The notes beneath the pieces are model-generated. The model was not told the DNA's origin. It ran no database searches and worked only from the letters and a program-made list of their open reading frames with translations. From positions 1 through 39,132 of the forward strand of contig JAPHRD010000094.1 of assembly GCA_026196225.1 (NCBI GenBank): 39,132 nt of DNA. Reading direction: 5' to 3'. The DNA is from Motiliproteus sp. Its GTDB lineage: Bacteria; Pseudomonadota; Gammaproteobacteria; Pseudomonadales; Balneatricaceae. Position numbers and translations under genes: made by a program. Of the stretch, positions 1-9,578 are shown piece after piece (position 1 is the first letter of the stretch; every line of letters begins with the position of its first letter).

Positions 1-144
<144 letters not shown>

Positions 145-194
145 CTAGCCTTCCTATCTTTTAAACTTTTAGCTTTCTAACCTTTTGGGTTGTC

Positions 195-1400
195 TTAGAC
201 ATCCAGCAGAATGCGAGCTGGGTCTTCTAGCAGATCCTTGATGGTAACCAAGAACTGCACAGCATCCTTTCCGTCTATCAAACGATGATCATACGACAGC
301 GCGAGATACATCATTGGAAGAATTTCGACCTGACCGTTAACAGCCATAGGACGCTCTTGAATCTTATGCATACCCATGATGGCCGTTTGTGGCGCATTTA
401 TAATCGGTGTGGACATCAAGGAACCGAAAGTACCACCATTAGTAATGGTAAATGTACCGCCCTGCATATCCTCGATACCTAGCTTGCCATCACGACCTTT
501 CATAGCCAAATCAGCGATACCGCTTTCGATATCAGCGAGCCCCATGCCATCCGTGTCACGCAAAACAGGCACAACCAATCCACGGGGAGTAGAAACCGCT
601 ACGCTGATATCTTGATAACCATGATAAACAATGTCATTACCGTCAATAGAAGCATTGACAGCTGGGAAGCGTTTCAGAGCTTCAGTTGCAGCCTTAACGA
701 AGAAAGACATAAAGCCTAAACGAACACCGTTATGAGTTTTCTCAAACAGGTCCTTATATTGCTTACGTAACTCCATAACAGGCTTCATGTTGACTTCGTT
801 GTAGGTCGTCAACATCGCAGCGTTCTGCTGAGCCTCAACCAAACGCTTGGCAATTGTAGCACGCAGACGTGTCATTGGTACGCGCTTTTCAACTCGCTCA
901 CCAGTAACCACTAGGTCAGAAGCAGGCGCTGCTGCAGGTGCAGCAGCTGGGGCCGGTGCAGCAGGAACACTCTTAAGGTAATTCTGGACATCTTCTTTAG
1001 TGATGCGACCGCCTTTACCGGTACCAGGCACCTGAGCCGCAGTCAGATTATTTTCTTCGAGCAGCTTACGGGCAGCCGGGCCGGCAATTGCATCTTCATC
1101 ACCAGAAGCAGCAGGCGCATCAGCGGCTGGCGCTGCATCGTTAGAAGCTGCAGCAGGTGCGTCTCCCGCTACGAAATGAGCGATAACCTCATCACTCAAA
1201 ACCGTATCACCTTCACCTTTAACGATTTCAGCCAGACTACCGTCAGCAGGCGCTACAACTTCGAGGACAACCTTATCGGTTTCAATATCGACAATCAGTT
1301 CATCGCGAGTTACCGCTTCACCTGGCTGTTTATGCCAAGTTGCAACGGTACCATCAGCTACAGACTCAGGAAAAGTTGGGGCTTTGATTTCGATAGACAT
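195..1400 (-). CDS. sucB: 2-oxoglutarate dehydrogenase E2, dihydrolipoyl succinyltransferase
   Basis: This 401-residue protein transfers the succinyl group from the E1-bound intermediate to CoA in the TCA cycle. It has three parts. An N-terminal lipoyl domain (about 1-77) carries the lipoylation lysine K43 in ETDKVVLEV. After an Ala/Pro-rich linker, a peripheral-subunit-binding domain (about 104-142; [12 protein letters not shown] and [13 protein letters not shown]) holds E1/E3. A second Ala/Pro linker leads to the catalytic domain (about 168-401), ending with YDHRLIDG, where H372 and D376 form the acyltransferase active site. Length and order match the SucB family with a single lipoyl domain. 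It sits 43 bases after sucA and before lpd in one operon. Nothing looks damaged. Confidence 0.98.
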   Translation of the reverse strand: MSIEIKAPTFPESVADGTVATWHKQPGEAVTRDELIVDIETDKVVLEVVAPADGSLAEIVKGEGDTVLSDEVIAHFVAGDAPAAASNDAAPAADAPAASGDEDAIAGPAARKLLEENNLTAAQVPGTGKGGRITKEDVQNYLKSVPAAPAPAAAPAAAPASDLVVTGERVEKRVPMTRLRATIAKRLVEAQQNAAMLTTYNEVNMKPVMELRKQYKDLFEKTHNGVRLGFMSFFVKAATEALKRFPAVNASIDGNDIVYHGYQDISVAVSTPRGLVVPVLRDTDGMGLADIESGIADLAMKGRDGKLGIEDMQGGTFTITNGGTFGSLMSTPIINAPQTAIMGMHKIQERPMAVNGQVEILPMMYLALSYDHRLIDGKDAVQFLVTIKDLLEDPARILLDV

Positions 1401-1443
1401 GATTCTTCCTTTATAAATTCTCGGCTAACTCTGATGTAGCCTG

Positions 1444-4275
1444 TTAACCATTGATTGCGTCGTTAACCAGCTTCTCTTGTTCTTCGACGTGCTGGGACAT
1501 ATAACCTGATGCAGGTGCAGCTGAAGCTTCACGGGCAGATACGCCGAGGTGCTGTTTAGGGAACAACTCTTCAATGGCATGTCGCATGTGATGCTGACTG
1601 CAGTACCACGCACCCTGATTGAGCGGTTCTTCCTGACACCAGACCACGCTTTCGGTATTGGTATAAGGTTCCATCGCTTTCTTTAAATCGACTTCAGGGA
1701 ACGGGTAAAGCTGTTCGATACGGATAATGGCAACATCATCACGCTCGTCTGCAGCTCGCTTGTTATAAAGATCGTAATAAACCTTACCGCTACACAGAAC
1801 GATACGTTTAACTTTCTTAGCATCCAAATCATCTACTTCCGGGATCACTGTACGGAACGAACCGTCAGTTAACTCCTCAAGGGTAGATACCGCCTGCTTA
1901 TGGCGCAGCAGACTCTTAGGAGACATAACAATCAATGGTTTACGTAGCGGTCTGATGACCTGCCTACGCAACATATGGAATACCTGTGCAGGCGTAGTTG
2001 GCACACAGACCTGTACATTGTGCTCGGCACAGAGTTGCAGATAGCGTTCCAGGCGAGCGGAAGAGTGTTCTGGCCCCTGCCCCTCATAACCATGTGGGAG
2101 CAGCATGGTAAGGCCACATAAACGCGCCCACTTATGCTCACCACTGGTGATAAATTGGTCGATAACTACCTGAGCCCCGTTGGCAAAATCACCAAACTGA
2201 GCTTCCCAGATAACCAAAGCATTTGGCATCGTGGTCGCATACCCATATTCGAACGCCAGCACAGCTTCTTCTGACAGGAAGGAATCATGCAAGGTCATTC
2301 GAGGCTGTTCGGGGGACAGATTCTGCAAAGGTACATAAGTCGATGCATCTTTTTGGTTGTGAAGCGCCGCATGACGGTGCGAGAATGTCCCCCGGCCGAC
2401 ATCCTGACCCGTGAACCGAATGGGATGCCCTTCTGCCAACAAACTACCGTAGGCTAGAACCTCAGCAAAACCCCAGTTGATAGGCATTGCACCGGAACCC
2501 ATTTTCTTCCGATCTTCGAGAATCTTAGCGACCTGGCGCTGAATAACAAAACCATCCGGAACAGAATCCAGCTGCTCTGCCAATTGCTTGACTAGCTCGC
2601 TGGAAATTCGAGTATCACACTCGTGAGTCCACTCATGCCCCAAATAAGGACGCCAATCAACAAACAACTCTTCATTTGGCTCTGATACCAAACTCTTAGC
2701 TACGTGACGACCATCTTCCAAGGACTGACGATAATCAGCCTCTAGCGCCTTGCTCTCTGCATCATTAATAAAGCCTTTTTCCATCAGATACTCTGCATAT
2801 AGAGTACGAGTGGTCTTCTGCTTTTTAATCTGTTGATACATCATAGGCTGAGTGCCAGACGGCTCGTCCGCTTCGTTATGACCACGACGACGATAACAAA
2901 CCAGATCGATAACTACGTCTTTATGGAACTCATTTCGATAATCAAGAGCAACCTTAGTAACGAATGCAACCGCTTCTGGATCATCGCCATTAACGTGGAA
3001 TATCGGTGCCTGCACCATCTTAGCAACATCGGTACAGTACTCAGTAGAACGCATATCTTCTCGTTTACTGGTAGTGAAACCGACTTGATTGTTGATAACG
3101 ATATGGACTGTACCACCGGTTTTATAGGCACGAGTCTGAGACATCTGGAATGTCTCCATGACCACACCTTGACCAGCAAAGGCTGAATCACCGTGGATAT
3201 TGATCGGCAGAACCAGATCACCTTCTTCGTCATTACGACGATCTTGGCGAGCACGTACAGAACCTTCGACTACTGGTGCGGAGATTTCAAGATGCGATGG
3301 GTTAAAGGCCAGAGCCAAGTGCATTTCGCCACCTGGAGTTGACACGTTTGACGAGAAACCCTGGTGGTACTTAACATCACCGGAAGTTTCTAACGTCCGT
3401 TTGCCTTCAAACTCTTCAAACAGCTCTTGAGGGTTCTTACCGAAAATATTGACCAGAACGTTTAGACGACCTCGGTGGGCCATACCAATTACGATCTCTT
3501 TAGAACCGTACTTACCGGCACGCTGGATCAGCTCATCCAGACAAGGAATCAGGCTTTCGCCCCCTTCCAATCCGAAGCGCTTAGCACCGGCGAAACGGGA
3601 CCCAAGGTACTTTTCAAGACCTTCAGCCGCAGTCAGTCGCTCTAGGATATGCTTGCGATATTCGGGATCGAATTCAGGATGGCAATGAACTGGCTCTAGA
3701 CGTTGTTGAATCCAACGTTTCTCCTGAGTATCAACGATATGCATAAACTCCGCGCCTACCGTGCTGCAGTATGTATCACGTAGGTCATCGACGATATTTT
3801 TCAGGGGAGCTTCTTCAGGACCGAAGAACAGGGAACCTAGCTGGAAGGTTGTATCCAGATCGGCTGCAGACAATTCATGAAAATGCAGATCAAGATCCGG
3901 TATTTCATCACGAACTTGTAATCCTAATGGGTCAAGCTTGGCTTGCTGATGACCACGCACACGATATGCGTTGATCATACGCAGCACACGAACTTGTTTC
4001 TTTTCGTGTTCAGAACTAACGCTTGCAACCGGGACCGGATGCGAACGATGCTGGTTCTTTGCCAAGTATAAAAAGTGTTCTCTTACTGTTGAGTGAGGAA
4101 CATCTTGGGTAACTGTTTCCTGTACGCGAGGGAGCTTATTGAACTCCTCACGCCATTCCGGGGGAACTTCGTTTGGATCTCTTAAAAAGAGCTCGTAAAG
4201 CTCTTCGACGTAGGCCACGTTCCCACCGGACAAATGGGAAGTTTTCCACATCAGCTCCATTATGCCTTCTTGCAT
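1444..4275 (-). CDS. sucA: 2-oxoglutarate dehydrogenase E1, thiamine-diphosphate-dependent
   Basis: A 943-residue E1 subunit that decarboxylates 2-oxoglutarate with thiamine diphosphate and passes the succinyl group to SucB. The N-terminus (SSxLSG/AYVEELYELFLRDP) is the E2-binding segment typical of SucA. The central part contains AHRGRLNVLVN, the GDSAFAGQGVVMET thiamine-binding region, NNQVGFTTS and YRRRGHNEADEPS; the C-terminal transketolase-like part contains GQDVGRGTFSHRHA and LLPHGYEGQGPEHSSARLER. Length agrees with the family (about 930-945). The chosen ATG at 4275 (MQEGIMELMW) aligns with my recollection of Pseudomonas SucA starts. A second ATG at 4260 has a closer AGAAGG ribosome site, so a 938-residue product is possible. 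Confidence 0.98.
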   Translation of the reverse strand: MQEGIMELMWKTSHLSGGNVAYVEELYELFLRDPNEVPPEWREEFNKLPRVQETVTQDVPHSTVREHFLYLAKNQHRSHPVPVASVSSEHEKKQVRVLRMINAYRVRGHQQAKLDPLGLQVRDEIPDLDLHFHELSAADLDTTFQLGSLFFGPEEAPLKNIVDDLRDTYCSTVGAEFMHIVDTQEKRWIQQRLEPVHCHPEFDPEYRKHILERLTAAEGLEKYLGSRFAGAKRFGLEGGESLIPCLDELIQRAGKYGSKEIVIGMAHRGRLNVLVNIFGKNPQELFEEFEGKRTLETSGDVKYHQGFSSNVSTPGGEMHLALAFNPSHLEISAPVVEGSVRARQDRRNDEEGDLVLPINIHGDSAFAGQGVVMETFQMSQTRAYKTGGTVHIVINNQVGFTTSKREDMRSTEYCTDVAKMVQAPIFHVNGDDPEAVAFVTKVALDYRNEFHKDVVIDLVCYRRRGHNEADEPSGTQPMMYQQIKKQKTTRTLYAEYLMEKGFINDAESKALEADYRQSLEDGRHVAKSLVSEPNEELFVDWRPYLGHEWTHECDTRISSELVKQLAEQLDSVPDGFVIQRQVAKILEDRKKMGSGAMPINWGFAEVLAYGSLLAEGHPIRFTGQDVGRGTFSHRHAALHNQKDASTYVPLQNLSPEQPRMTLHDSFLSEEAVLAFEYGYATTMPNALVIWEAQFGDFANGAQVVIDQFITSGEHKWARLCGLTMLLPHGYEGQGPEHSSARLERYLQLCAEHNVQVCVPTTPAQVFHMLRRQVIRPLRKPLIVMSPKSLLRHKQAVSTLEELTDGSFRTVIPEVDDLDAKKVKRIVLCSGKVYYDLYNKRAADERDDVAIIRIEQLYPFPEVDLKKAMEPYTNTESVVWCQEEPLNQGAWYCSQHHMRHAIEELFPKQHLGVSAREASAAPASGYMSQHVEEQEKLVNDAING

Positions 4276-4415
4276 TCTAGATAACCCTGTACATAGGAGG
4301 CGGACGCCAAAGGCAATGATCCATTTTCACAGACTGACCTATGTGAAAACCTGGGCAAACCCAATTGCACTCAGGGTGACCCGTCCCCGTTCTGGTTGCT
4401 TAATTGAGTATTATA
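4276..4415 (-). promoter_or_regulatory. sucA leader with candidate -10 box and hairpins
   Basis: The minus strand carries a perfect TATAAT at 4415-4410, about 135 bases before the sucA ATG; no good -35 is visible 16-18 bases further upstream (GGGTCT), so an activator or a different sigma contact may be needed. The leader between contains a perfect 8-bp inverted repeat (TTTTCACA/TGTGAAAA, 4324-4331 and 4342-4349, 10-base loop). A segment ACCCTG (minus, 4377-4372) is complementary to CAGGGT (4289-4284), which overlaps the only Shine-Dalgarno-like bases for the 4275 start. Structured RNA motifs upstream of sucA (sucA and sucA-II RNA motifs) are known in other proteobacteria; whether this matches one is not determinable by eye. 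Confidence 0.45.
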
Positions 4416-4475
4416 TAGGGGCCTTTATCGCTAGACCCTTGGTAACTTGCGGAGCCAAGTCTACAGCACTTAGCG

Positions 4476-4516
4476 GCTTGTAAATATAATGCTTTCTACT
4501 TACAAGCTAAAGCATT
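4476..4516. repeat. Interleaved inverted repeats upstream of sucA
   Basis: Two inverted repeats interlock. GCTTGTAA (4476-4483) pairs with TTACAAGC (4500-4507), and AATGCTTT (4488-4495) pairs with AAAGCATT (4509-4516). The order A-B-A'-B' would give a pseudoknot if transcribed, or overlapping dyads if bound by protein as DNA. It lies upstream of the TATAAT at 4410-4415 and after the sdhB terminator, so a DNA operator for sucA is the simpler reading. Confidence 0.5.
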
Positions 4517-4561
4517 TATAGACGTTAATAGCCGATATCTCCGCAAAAACACCAGCTAAAA

Positions 4562-4590
4562 AAAATGGTGCGCTGTATGCGCACCATTTT
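4562..4590 (-). terminator. Intrinsic terminator after sdhB
   Basis: A 12-bp perfect stem (AAAATGGTGCGC / GCGCACCATTTT) with a 5-base loop is followed on the minus strand by a run of eight T residues. It starts 16 bases after the sdhB stop codon and separates sdhCDAB from sucAB-lpd. Confidence 0.9.
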
Positions 4591-4605
4591 CTGTCTGCTT
4601 TTCGA

Positions 4606-5310
4606 TCAGGTTGCCTGTTGCAGCAACATGTTCCGAATGTGGCCGATTGCCTTAGTGGGGTTCAACCCTTTAGGACAAACATTCACACAGTTCATGATAC
4701 CGTGGCAACGGAAGACGCTGAACGGATCATCCAGATCAGCCAGACGCTCGCGAGTTGCGGTGTCACGACTATCTGCCAAGAAGCGGTACGCCTGTAACAG
4801 ACCGGAAGGACCGATAAATTTATCGGGATTCCACCAGAATGACGGACAGGAAGTGGAGCAGCATGCACAGAGAATACACTCGTACAGGCCATCCAGCTTC
4901 TCACGCTCTTCAGGCGACTGTAAACGCTCGATAGCAGGAGCCGGCGTGTCATTGATCAGGAAAGGCTTGATCTTTTCGTACTGTTTATAGAATTGAGACA
5001 TATCTATAACCAGGTCACGAATGACAGGCAATCCAGGCAACGGACGCAGCACAAGCTTGTCGTCTTTAACCACTTCGGACAGCGGCGTAATACAAGCCAG
5101 ACCGTTGGTACCGTTCATGTTCATACCGTCGGAACCACAAACACCTTCACGGCAAGAGCGACGGTAAGCCAGACTAGGGTCCTTATCCTTCAGCAGCTGC
5201 AGAAGATCAAGAACCATGATGTCTTTGCCACCAGGGATATCAATATGGATATCCTGCATGAAAGGCGCATCATCAACCTCGGGATTGTAACGATATACAC
5301 TAACTAGCAT
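4606..5310 (-). CDS. sdhB: Succinate dehydrogenase iron-sulfur subunit
   Basis: A 234-residue peripheral membrane subunit that carries electrons from SdhA flavin to the quinone site through three Fe-S clusters. The N-terminal ferredoxin domain binds [2Fe-2S] through C53, C58 and C73, with D61 where some homologues have Cys (CREGVCGSD, same as in Escherichia coli). The C-terminal domain shows CILCACCSTSCPSFWW and CHGIMNCVNVCPKGL for the [4Fe-4S] and [3Fe-4S] clusters. The ATG at 5310 has AAGGGG upstream that overlaps the sdhA stop region; the gap to sdhA is 11 bases, so translation is probably coupled. Last gene of sdhCDAB. Confidence 0.98.
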   Translation of the reverse strand: MLVSVYRYNPEVDDAPFMQDIHIDIPGGKDIMVLDLLQLLKDKDPSLAYRRSCREGVCGSDGMNMNGTNGLACITPLSEVVKDDKLVLRPLPGLPVIRDLVIDMSQFYKQYEKIKPFLINDTPAPAIERLQSPEEREKLDGLYECILCACCSTSCPSFWWNPDKFIGPSGLLQAYRFLADSRDTATRERLADLDDPFSVFRCHGIMNCVNVCPKGLNPTKAIGHIRNMLLQQAT

Positions 5311-5321
5311 GACGCGTCCCC

Positions 5322-7094
5322 TTAGTAAGTTCTCGCCTTCGGTGGGAAGGCCTCTACAGTCTTAGGCGCGAAGTTAACATCACGCTTACCAACCCGCTTC
5401 TCCCCTGGGAAGAAGATAGAGTGCACCAGCCAATTCTCATCATCACGCTCGGTGAAGTCGTTACGAGCGTGAGCTCCACGACTTTCCTTACGGACTTCAG
5501 CAGCGATTGCGGTAGCTTCAGCAACTTCCATCAGGTTCTCAAGCTCCAGCGCTTCAATACGTGCAGTATTGTAGGCCTGACTCTTGTCTTCGAGGTGCAG
5601 ATTAGCAACACGCTCGCGAATACCCTTAAGAAGCTCAAGACCCTTCTGCATGCTTTCGCCGTCACGGAATACACCGAAGTAAAGCTGCATAGTCTTCTGA
5701 AGGTCGCCACGAACCTCAGCAACACTTTCACCACCGGTGGTGTTGTTAAGACGATTCAAGCGAGACATGGCGCGCTCAAGATCTTCTTCGGTAGCATCGA
5801 TAGCGTCGTAGCCTTCAGAAAGCATTTTCTCGATCTGAATACCAGCAGCGCGACCAAATACAACCAGATCAAGCAACGAGTTACCACCCAAGCGGTTTGC
5901 ACCGTGAACGGAGACACATGCAACCTCACCACAAGCAAACAAGCCTTCGATTGGCTGATCATTGCCATCAGCATCAACAGTCAGCGCTTGACCACCAACA
6001 TTGGTAGGCACTCCGCCCATCATATAGTGACAGGTTGGAACTACAGGAATTGGCGCTTCAACCGGATCAACGTGAGCAAATGTCTTGGACAGCTCACAAA
6101 TACCTGGCAGACGACTGTGAAGAACCTCTTCACCCAGGTGATCCAGCTTTAGGAATACGTGATCCCCTTCTGGACCGCAGCCGCGACCGTCAAGAATTTC
6201 CAGAATCATAGAGCGAGCCACAACGTCGCGACCTGCAAGGTCTTTGGCGTTTGGAGCATAACGCTCCATAAAGCGTTCGCCGTCTTTATTGATCAGGTAA
6301 CCACCCTCACCACGACAACCCTCTGTTACCAGCACACCTGCACCGGCGATACCGGTTGGGTGGAACTGCCACATCTCCATATCCTGTGCCGGGTAGCCCG
6401 CACGCAAAGACATGCCAACACCGTCACCGGTATTGATTAGAGCGTTTGTGGTTGATTGATAGATACGACCGGAACCACCCGTTGCCAGCACAGTAGCCAG
6501 CGCCTTGATGTATACGGTTTCACCGGTTTCCAGGCAGATAGCGATACAACCAACAACAGCACCGTTGGCGTTCTTAACCAGATCTACGGCATACCATTCA
6601 TTAAAGAAGGTAGTACCCGCTTTCAGGTTAGCCTGATAAAGAGTATGCAGCAGCGCATGACCGGTACGGTCGGCCGCAGCACAGGTACGAGCAGCTTGAC
6701 CGCCCTCACCAAAGTTTTTGGACTGACCACCGAAAGGACGCTGATAAATACGACCGGTTTCAGTACGAGAGAAAGGCAGCCCCATGTGGTCCAGCTCAAA
6801 TACCGCCTGAGGACCAACACTACACATATACTCGATAGCGTCTTGGTCACCGATGTAATCGGAACCTTTAACGGTATCGTACATATGCCAGCGCCAATCA
6901 TCGTTTGGATCAGAACTTGCGATTGCACAGGTGATGCCACCTTGTGCAGAAACAGTGTGAGAACGCGTGGGGAAAACCTTGGTTACACAGGCAGTTTTCA
7001 AGCCTGATTGAGCCAGCTGCAGAGCGGCGCGCATACCCGCACCACCACCGCCGACTACGATTGCATCATAGCTTAGCGTACGAAGTTTAGACAT
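5322..7094 (-). CDS. sdhA: Succinate dehydrogenase flavoprotein subunit
   Basis: A 590-residue catalytic subunit that oxidises succinate to fumarate. The N-terminus has the FAD dinucleotide fold ([14 protein letters not shown]). H46 in [10 protein letters not shown] is the expected covalent FAD attachment histidine. Further family signatures are the capping-domain region [31 protein letters not shown] and [19 protein letters not shown]. The C-terminus ([27 protein letters not shown]) is the standard SdhA end. Three bases separate it from the sdhD stop. Length equals that of typical gammaproteobacterial SdhA (588-590). No anomalies. Confidence 0.99.
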   Translation of the reverse strand: MSKLRTLSYDAIVVGGGGAGMRAALQLAQSGLKTACVTKVFPTRSHTVSAQGGITCAIASSDPNDDWRWHMYDTVKGSDYIGDQDAIEYMCSVGPQAVFELDHMGLPFSRTETGRIYQRPFGGQSKNFGEGGQAARTCAAADRTGHALLHTLYQANLKAGTTFFNEWYAVDLVKNANGAVVGCIAICLETGETVYIKALATVLATGGSGRIYQSTTNALINTGDGVGMSLRAGYPAQDMEMWQFHPTGIAGAGVLVTEGCRGEGGYLINKDGERFMERYAPNAKDLAGRDVVARSMILEILDGRGCGPEGDHVFLKLDHLGEEVLHSRLPGICELSKTFAHVDPVEAPIPVVPTCHYMMGGVPTNVGGQALTVDADGNDQPIEGLFACGEVACVSVHGANRLGGNSLLDLVVFGRAAGIQIEKMLSEGYDAIDATEEDLERAMSRLNRLNNTTGGESVAEVRGDLQKTMQLYFGVFRDGESMQKGLELLKGIRERVANLHLEDKSQAYNTARIEALELENLMEVAEATAIAAEVRKESRGAHARNDFTERDDENWLVHSIFFPGEKRVGKRDVNFAPKTVEAFPPKARTY

Positions 7095-7097
7095 TGC

Positions 7098-7445
7098 TTA
7101 TAACCCCCAAAGAACCTGAACACCCCAAACCACGTAGACGAACATCGCCGTTCCGCATACTGCCTGGAACAGGAAGCGAGGCCCGGTAGGCTTGATATAA
7201 TCAGTTGACACACTCCAAAGGCCAATCCAGGCGTGAGCACCAATGGACAGCAGGGTTAACAATGTGAACACCCGAACCCAGGTCTGCTCAAACAAAGCTT
7301 TCCACTGCGTGTAATCCAGATCGGGATTAAAAAGCAGATATGCCAAAATAAACAGGGTGTATGCCAGCAAAATAACAGCGGTTGCACGCTGCATCATCCA
7401 GTCATAAAGGCCACTACGGCCAAAGCTAGTAATAGAAGTTACCAT
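7098..7445 (-). CDS. sdhD: Succinate dehydrogenase membrane anchor subunit D
   Basis: A 115-residue, three-helix membrane anchor. Numbered from the ATG at 7445, H71 (AHAWIGLW) is the heme b ligand and D82-Y83 (STDYIKP) lie at the quinone site; these numbers coincide with those of the Escherichia coli protein, which supports this start. A TTG at 7451 would add two residues, but the ATG has AGGAG seven bases upstream. The start overlaps the end of sdhC by seven bases (ATGGTAA), typical translational coupling. Hydrophobic segments at about 22-41, 57-77 and 88-113. Confidence 0.95.
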   Translation of the reverse strand: MVTSITSFGRSGLYDWMMQRATAVILLAYTLFILAYLLFNPDLDYTQWKALFEQTWVRVFTLLTLLSIGAHAWIGLWSVSTDYIKPTGPRFLFQAVCGTAMFVYVVWGVQVLWGL

Positions 7446-7816
7446 ATCCAAACTCCTGCCAGAATCGTTGCCACAGCACCCGCGATAAGAGTGGTCTTAG
7501 CTGCCAAAGTGCCGCTTTCGAGCTCTTCACAGTAGCCGCAGTCCATCACCAGGTGCTTAACACCGGCGAATAGATGGTAAAGCAGAGAGGATACCAAGCC
7601 CCACGCAATGAACTGTCCAATAAAACTGTTCGAAAGCATGTCGGCAGCAGCATCAAAGCCCTGCTGAGATTCCAACGACAGATCGAATGCATACAACATA
7701 AAAGCAACACCCACAAAAAGGATGACGCCTGTTGCGCGATGCAAAATCGAACTGATCGCCGGCAGAGGTTGTTTAATAGTACGAAGATCGAGATTTACAG
7801 GTCTATTTTTGTTCAC
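7439..7816 (-). CDS. sdhC: Succinate dehydrogenase cytochrome b556 subunit
   Basis: A 125-residue membrane subunit with three helices that, with SdhD, binds heme b and ubiquinone. The start region RPVNLDLRTIKQPLPAISSILHRATGV is the SdhC signature; the conserved SxxHR (S23, H26) contributes to the quinone pocket. H81 in YHLFAG is the second heme ligand. The start is a GTG at 7816 with only a weak purine stretch upstream, though this start fits the family N-terminus. It is the first gene of the sdh operon, with a 125-base leader from the promoter at 7941-7969. Confidence 0.95.
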   Translation of the reverse strand: MNKNRPVNLDLRTIKQPLPAISSILHRATGVILFVGVAFMLYAFDLSLESQQGFDAAADMLSNSFIGQFIAWGLVSSLLYHLFAGVKHLVMDCGYCEELESGTLAAKTTLIAGAVATILAGVWIW

Positions 7817-7940
7817 GGCTCTAATTCACACTCTTTGGCCCAACCGTTGTGGGCGATTAGAAGGACGTGCTTGCTTTATGGAGCTAGGAGTCTATTCAAA
7901 CCAGCAAAACTGGCGCGACGCCCCTAATCTCCGACGGGGC

Positions 7941-7969
7941 ATTATAATCAAGTCGAAGCATGAAAACAA
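7941..7969 (-). promoter_or_regulatory. Candidate sigma-70 promoter of sdhCDAB
   Basis: On the minus strand a perfect TATAAT (7946-7941) lies 17 bases from TTGTTT (7969-7964). Start of transcription would be near 7934. The bases around +1 form a short dyad (GCCCC 7920-7924 with GGGGC 7936-7940) directly next to the -10 box. The region out to gltA is AT-rich and gene-free, as expected for the heavily regulated sdh/gltA divergent control region. Confidence 0.6.
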
Positions 7970-8083
7970 TTCAACCGATCTAATACAAAGGCCAAACAAA
8001 ATAATTCATTAGTATTAAAAACATTGAGCTCTTCAACTAAAGAGCGATTCAATTTTCACAACAATATTGGTATTTGTATATCG

Positions 8084-8096
8084 TTGCTGCGACGCA
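8084..8096. promoter_or_regulatory. 13-base motif shared with the phasin promoter region
   Basis: TTGCTGCGACGCA contains the 9-base palindrome TGCGWCGCA. A copy differing at one base (TTGCTGCGTCGCA) lies at 27998-28010, just downstream of the phasin -10 box. Here it sits 21 bases upstream of the gltA -35 box and about 115 bases upstream of the sdh -35. A shared operator is an inference. Confidence 0.35.
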
Positions 8097-8117
8097 TCAA
8101 CGCGACTTTTAGTTTAA

Positions 8118-8145
8118 TTGACTTTACAGTTTTAAACTCTATAGT
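8118..8145 (+). promoter_or_regulatory. Candidate sigma-70 promoter of gltA
   Basis: TTGACT (8118-8123) and TATAGT (8140-8145) are separated by 16 bases, five of six matches in each box. The predicted transcript starts near 8152 and has a leader of about 100 bases before the gltA ATG. Confidence 0.7.
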
Positions 8146-8185
8146 GTTTGGGTCTTTTGAAGCTGACCTCGTTCACATAATGAGG

Positions 8186-8221
8186 TGTGGCAATTAGCAA
8201 AATTGCTCAATTTTCGCCACA
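8186..8221 (+). promoter_or_regulatory. Nested inverted repeats in the gltA leader
   Basis: TGTGGC (8186-8191) pairs with GCCACA (8216-8221), enclosing AGCAA/TTGCT (8196-8200, 8203-8207) and the overlapping alternative CAATT/AATTG (8191-8195, 8201-8205). The element ends 22 bases before the ribosome site AGGAG at 8244-8248. It may be an RNA hairpin or a protein-binding dyad. Confidence 0.4.
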
Positions 8222-8253
8222 TTTACGAACTATAACGAATGATAGGAGCCTCC

Positions 8254-9531
8254 ATGGCTGACAAAAAAGCGTATCTGAAGATTGATGGTGTTGAGGAGAC
8301 CATCGAACTGCCAGTGTTACACGGGACTGAAGGTCCTGATGTAGTAGACGTACGGGCCCTCACTGCACAAGGCCTGTTTACCTACGACCCTGGCTTCGTA
8401 TCCACCGCGGCTTGCGATTCCGCCATCACTTTTATCGATGGTGGCAAAGGCATACTACTTCACGGCGGTTACCCCATCGAACAGCTGGCAGAAAAGTCAG
8501 ACTACATGGAAGTTTGCTACCTCCTTCTTAACGGAGAACTTCCCAACGCCGAACAAAAGCAGGAGTTTGTTAATACTGTTAAGAACCACACCATGGTTCA
8601 TGAGCAGTTAAGCCACTTTTACAACGGCTTCCGCCGTGACGCACACCCAATGGCCATCCTGTGTGGTGTTGTTGGCGCACTGTCCGCCTTCTACCACGAC
8701 TCTCTGGATATCGACGATGCCCATCATCGTGAAGTTTGCGCATACCGTCTGGTTGCCAAGATGCCTACTCTGGCTGCTATGTGTTACAAGTACTCCAACG
8801 GCCAGCCGTTCATGTACCCACGCAACGACCTGAGCTACGCAGAAAACTTCCTGTACATGATGTTTGGTACCCCTTGTGAAGAGTATGTACCTAACCCTGT
8901 ACTGACCAAGGCAATGGATCGCATCTTCGTACTGCACGCAGACCACGAACAGAACGCATCTACCTCTACCGTACGTCTGGCTGGCTCTTCTGGTGCCAAC
9001 CCATTCGCTTGTATCGCATCCGGTATCGCAGCCCTTTGGGGTCCTGCACACGGCGGCGCAAACGAAGCCGTACTGACCATGCTGGAAGAGATCGGCGACG
9101 CCGACAACATCCCAGAGTTCATTGAAAAGGCTAAAGATCCTAACGATCCTTTCCGCCTGATGGGCTTTGGACACCGCGTCTACCGTAACTTTGACCCACG
9201 CGCCAAGGTTATGAAGGTTTCTTGTGACGAAGTTCTGAAAGAGCTTGGTTTAGAGAACGACCCTCTGCTGAAGATCGCCAAGCAGCTGGAACAGATCGCT
9301 CTGGAAGACGAGTACTTTGTATCTCGCAAGCTGTACCCGAATGTTGACTTCTACTCAGGCATCATCCTGAAAGCAATGGGCATACCTACCAGCATGTTTA
9401 CGGTTATCTTTGCCCTGTCACGCACTATCGGCTGGATCTCGCACTGGAATGAATTCCACAGCAGCCCCAATCGTATCGGTCGTCCACGCCAGCTTTACAC
9501 TGGACCTACCAAGCGCGACTACCCAGGCTAA
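8254..9531 (+). CDS. gltA: Citrate synthase, type II
   Basis: A 425-residue hexameric-type citrate synthase joining acetyl-CoA and oxaloacetate. Catalytic residues are visible: H266 ([10 protein letters not shown]), H307 ([17 protein letters not shown]) and D365 (NVDFYSG). The N-terminal extension ([11 protein letters not shown]...[17 protein letters not shown]) is characteristic of the NADH-sensitive gammaproteobacterial form. I chose the ATG at 8254 because AGGAG lies five bases upstream; an in-frame ATG at 8239 lies upstream of that site and would add MIGAS. It is divergent from sdhCDAB, from which it is separated by a shared regulatory region, and ends in a strong terminator. Confidence 0.98.
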   Translation: MADKKAYLKIDGVEETIELPVLHGTEGPDVVDVRALTAQGLFTYDPGFVSTAACDSAITFIDGGKGILLHGGYPIEQLAEKSDYMEVCYLLLNGELPNAEQKQEFVNTVKNHTMVHEQLSHFYNGFRRDAHPMAILCGVVGALSAFYHDSLDIDDAHHREVCAYRLVAKMPTLAAMCYKYSNGQPFMYPRNDLSYAENFLYMMFGTPCEEYVPNPVLTKAMDRIFVLHADHEQNASTSTVRLAGSSGANPFACIASGIAALWGPAHGGANEAVLTMLEEIGDADNIPEFIEKAKDPNDPFRLMGFGHRVYRNFDPRAKVMKVSCDEVLKELGLENDPLLKIAKQLEQIALEDEYFVSRKLYPNVDFYSGIILKAMGIPTSMFTVIFALSRTIGWISHWNEFHSSPNRIGRPRQLYTGPTKRDYPG

Positions 9532-9551
9532 TCGCCTAAACAACAAATACC

Positions 9552-9578
9552 AAACCCCGCCATGTGCGGGGTTTTTTT
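9552..9578 (+). terminator. Intrinsic terminator of gltA
   Basis: Stem AAACCCCGC / GCGGGGTTT with a 5-base loop (CATGT) and a continuing T run, 20 bases after the gltA stop. Confidence 0.92.

Noticed and set aside
5421-7007. Several 90-240-codon plus-strand frames antisense to sdhA
   Set aside because: They are produced by codon bias of sdhA; no signals or recognisable domains.
8608-9174. 188-codon open frame on the minus strand inside gltA
   Set aside because: It is antisense to the well-conserved citrate synthase gene, has no ribosome site and a Cys/Val/Gln-rich composition without family features.
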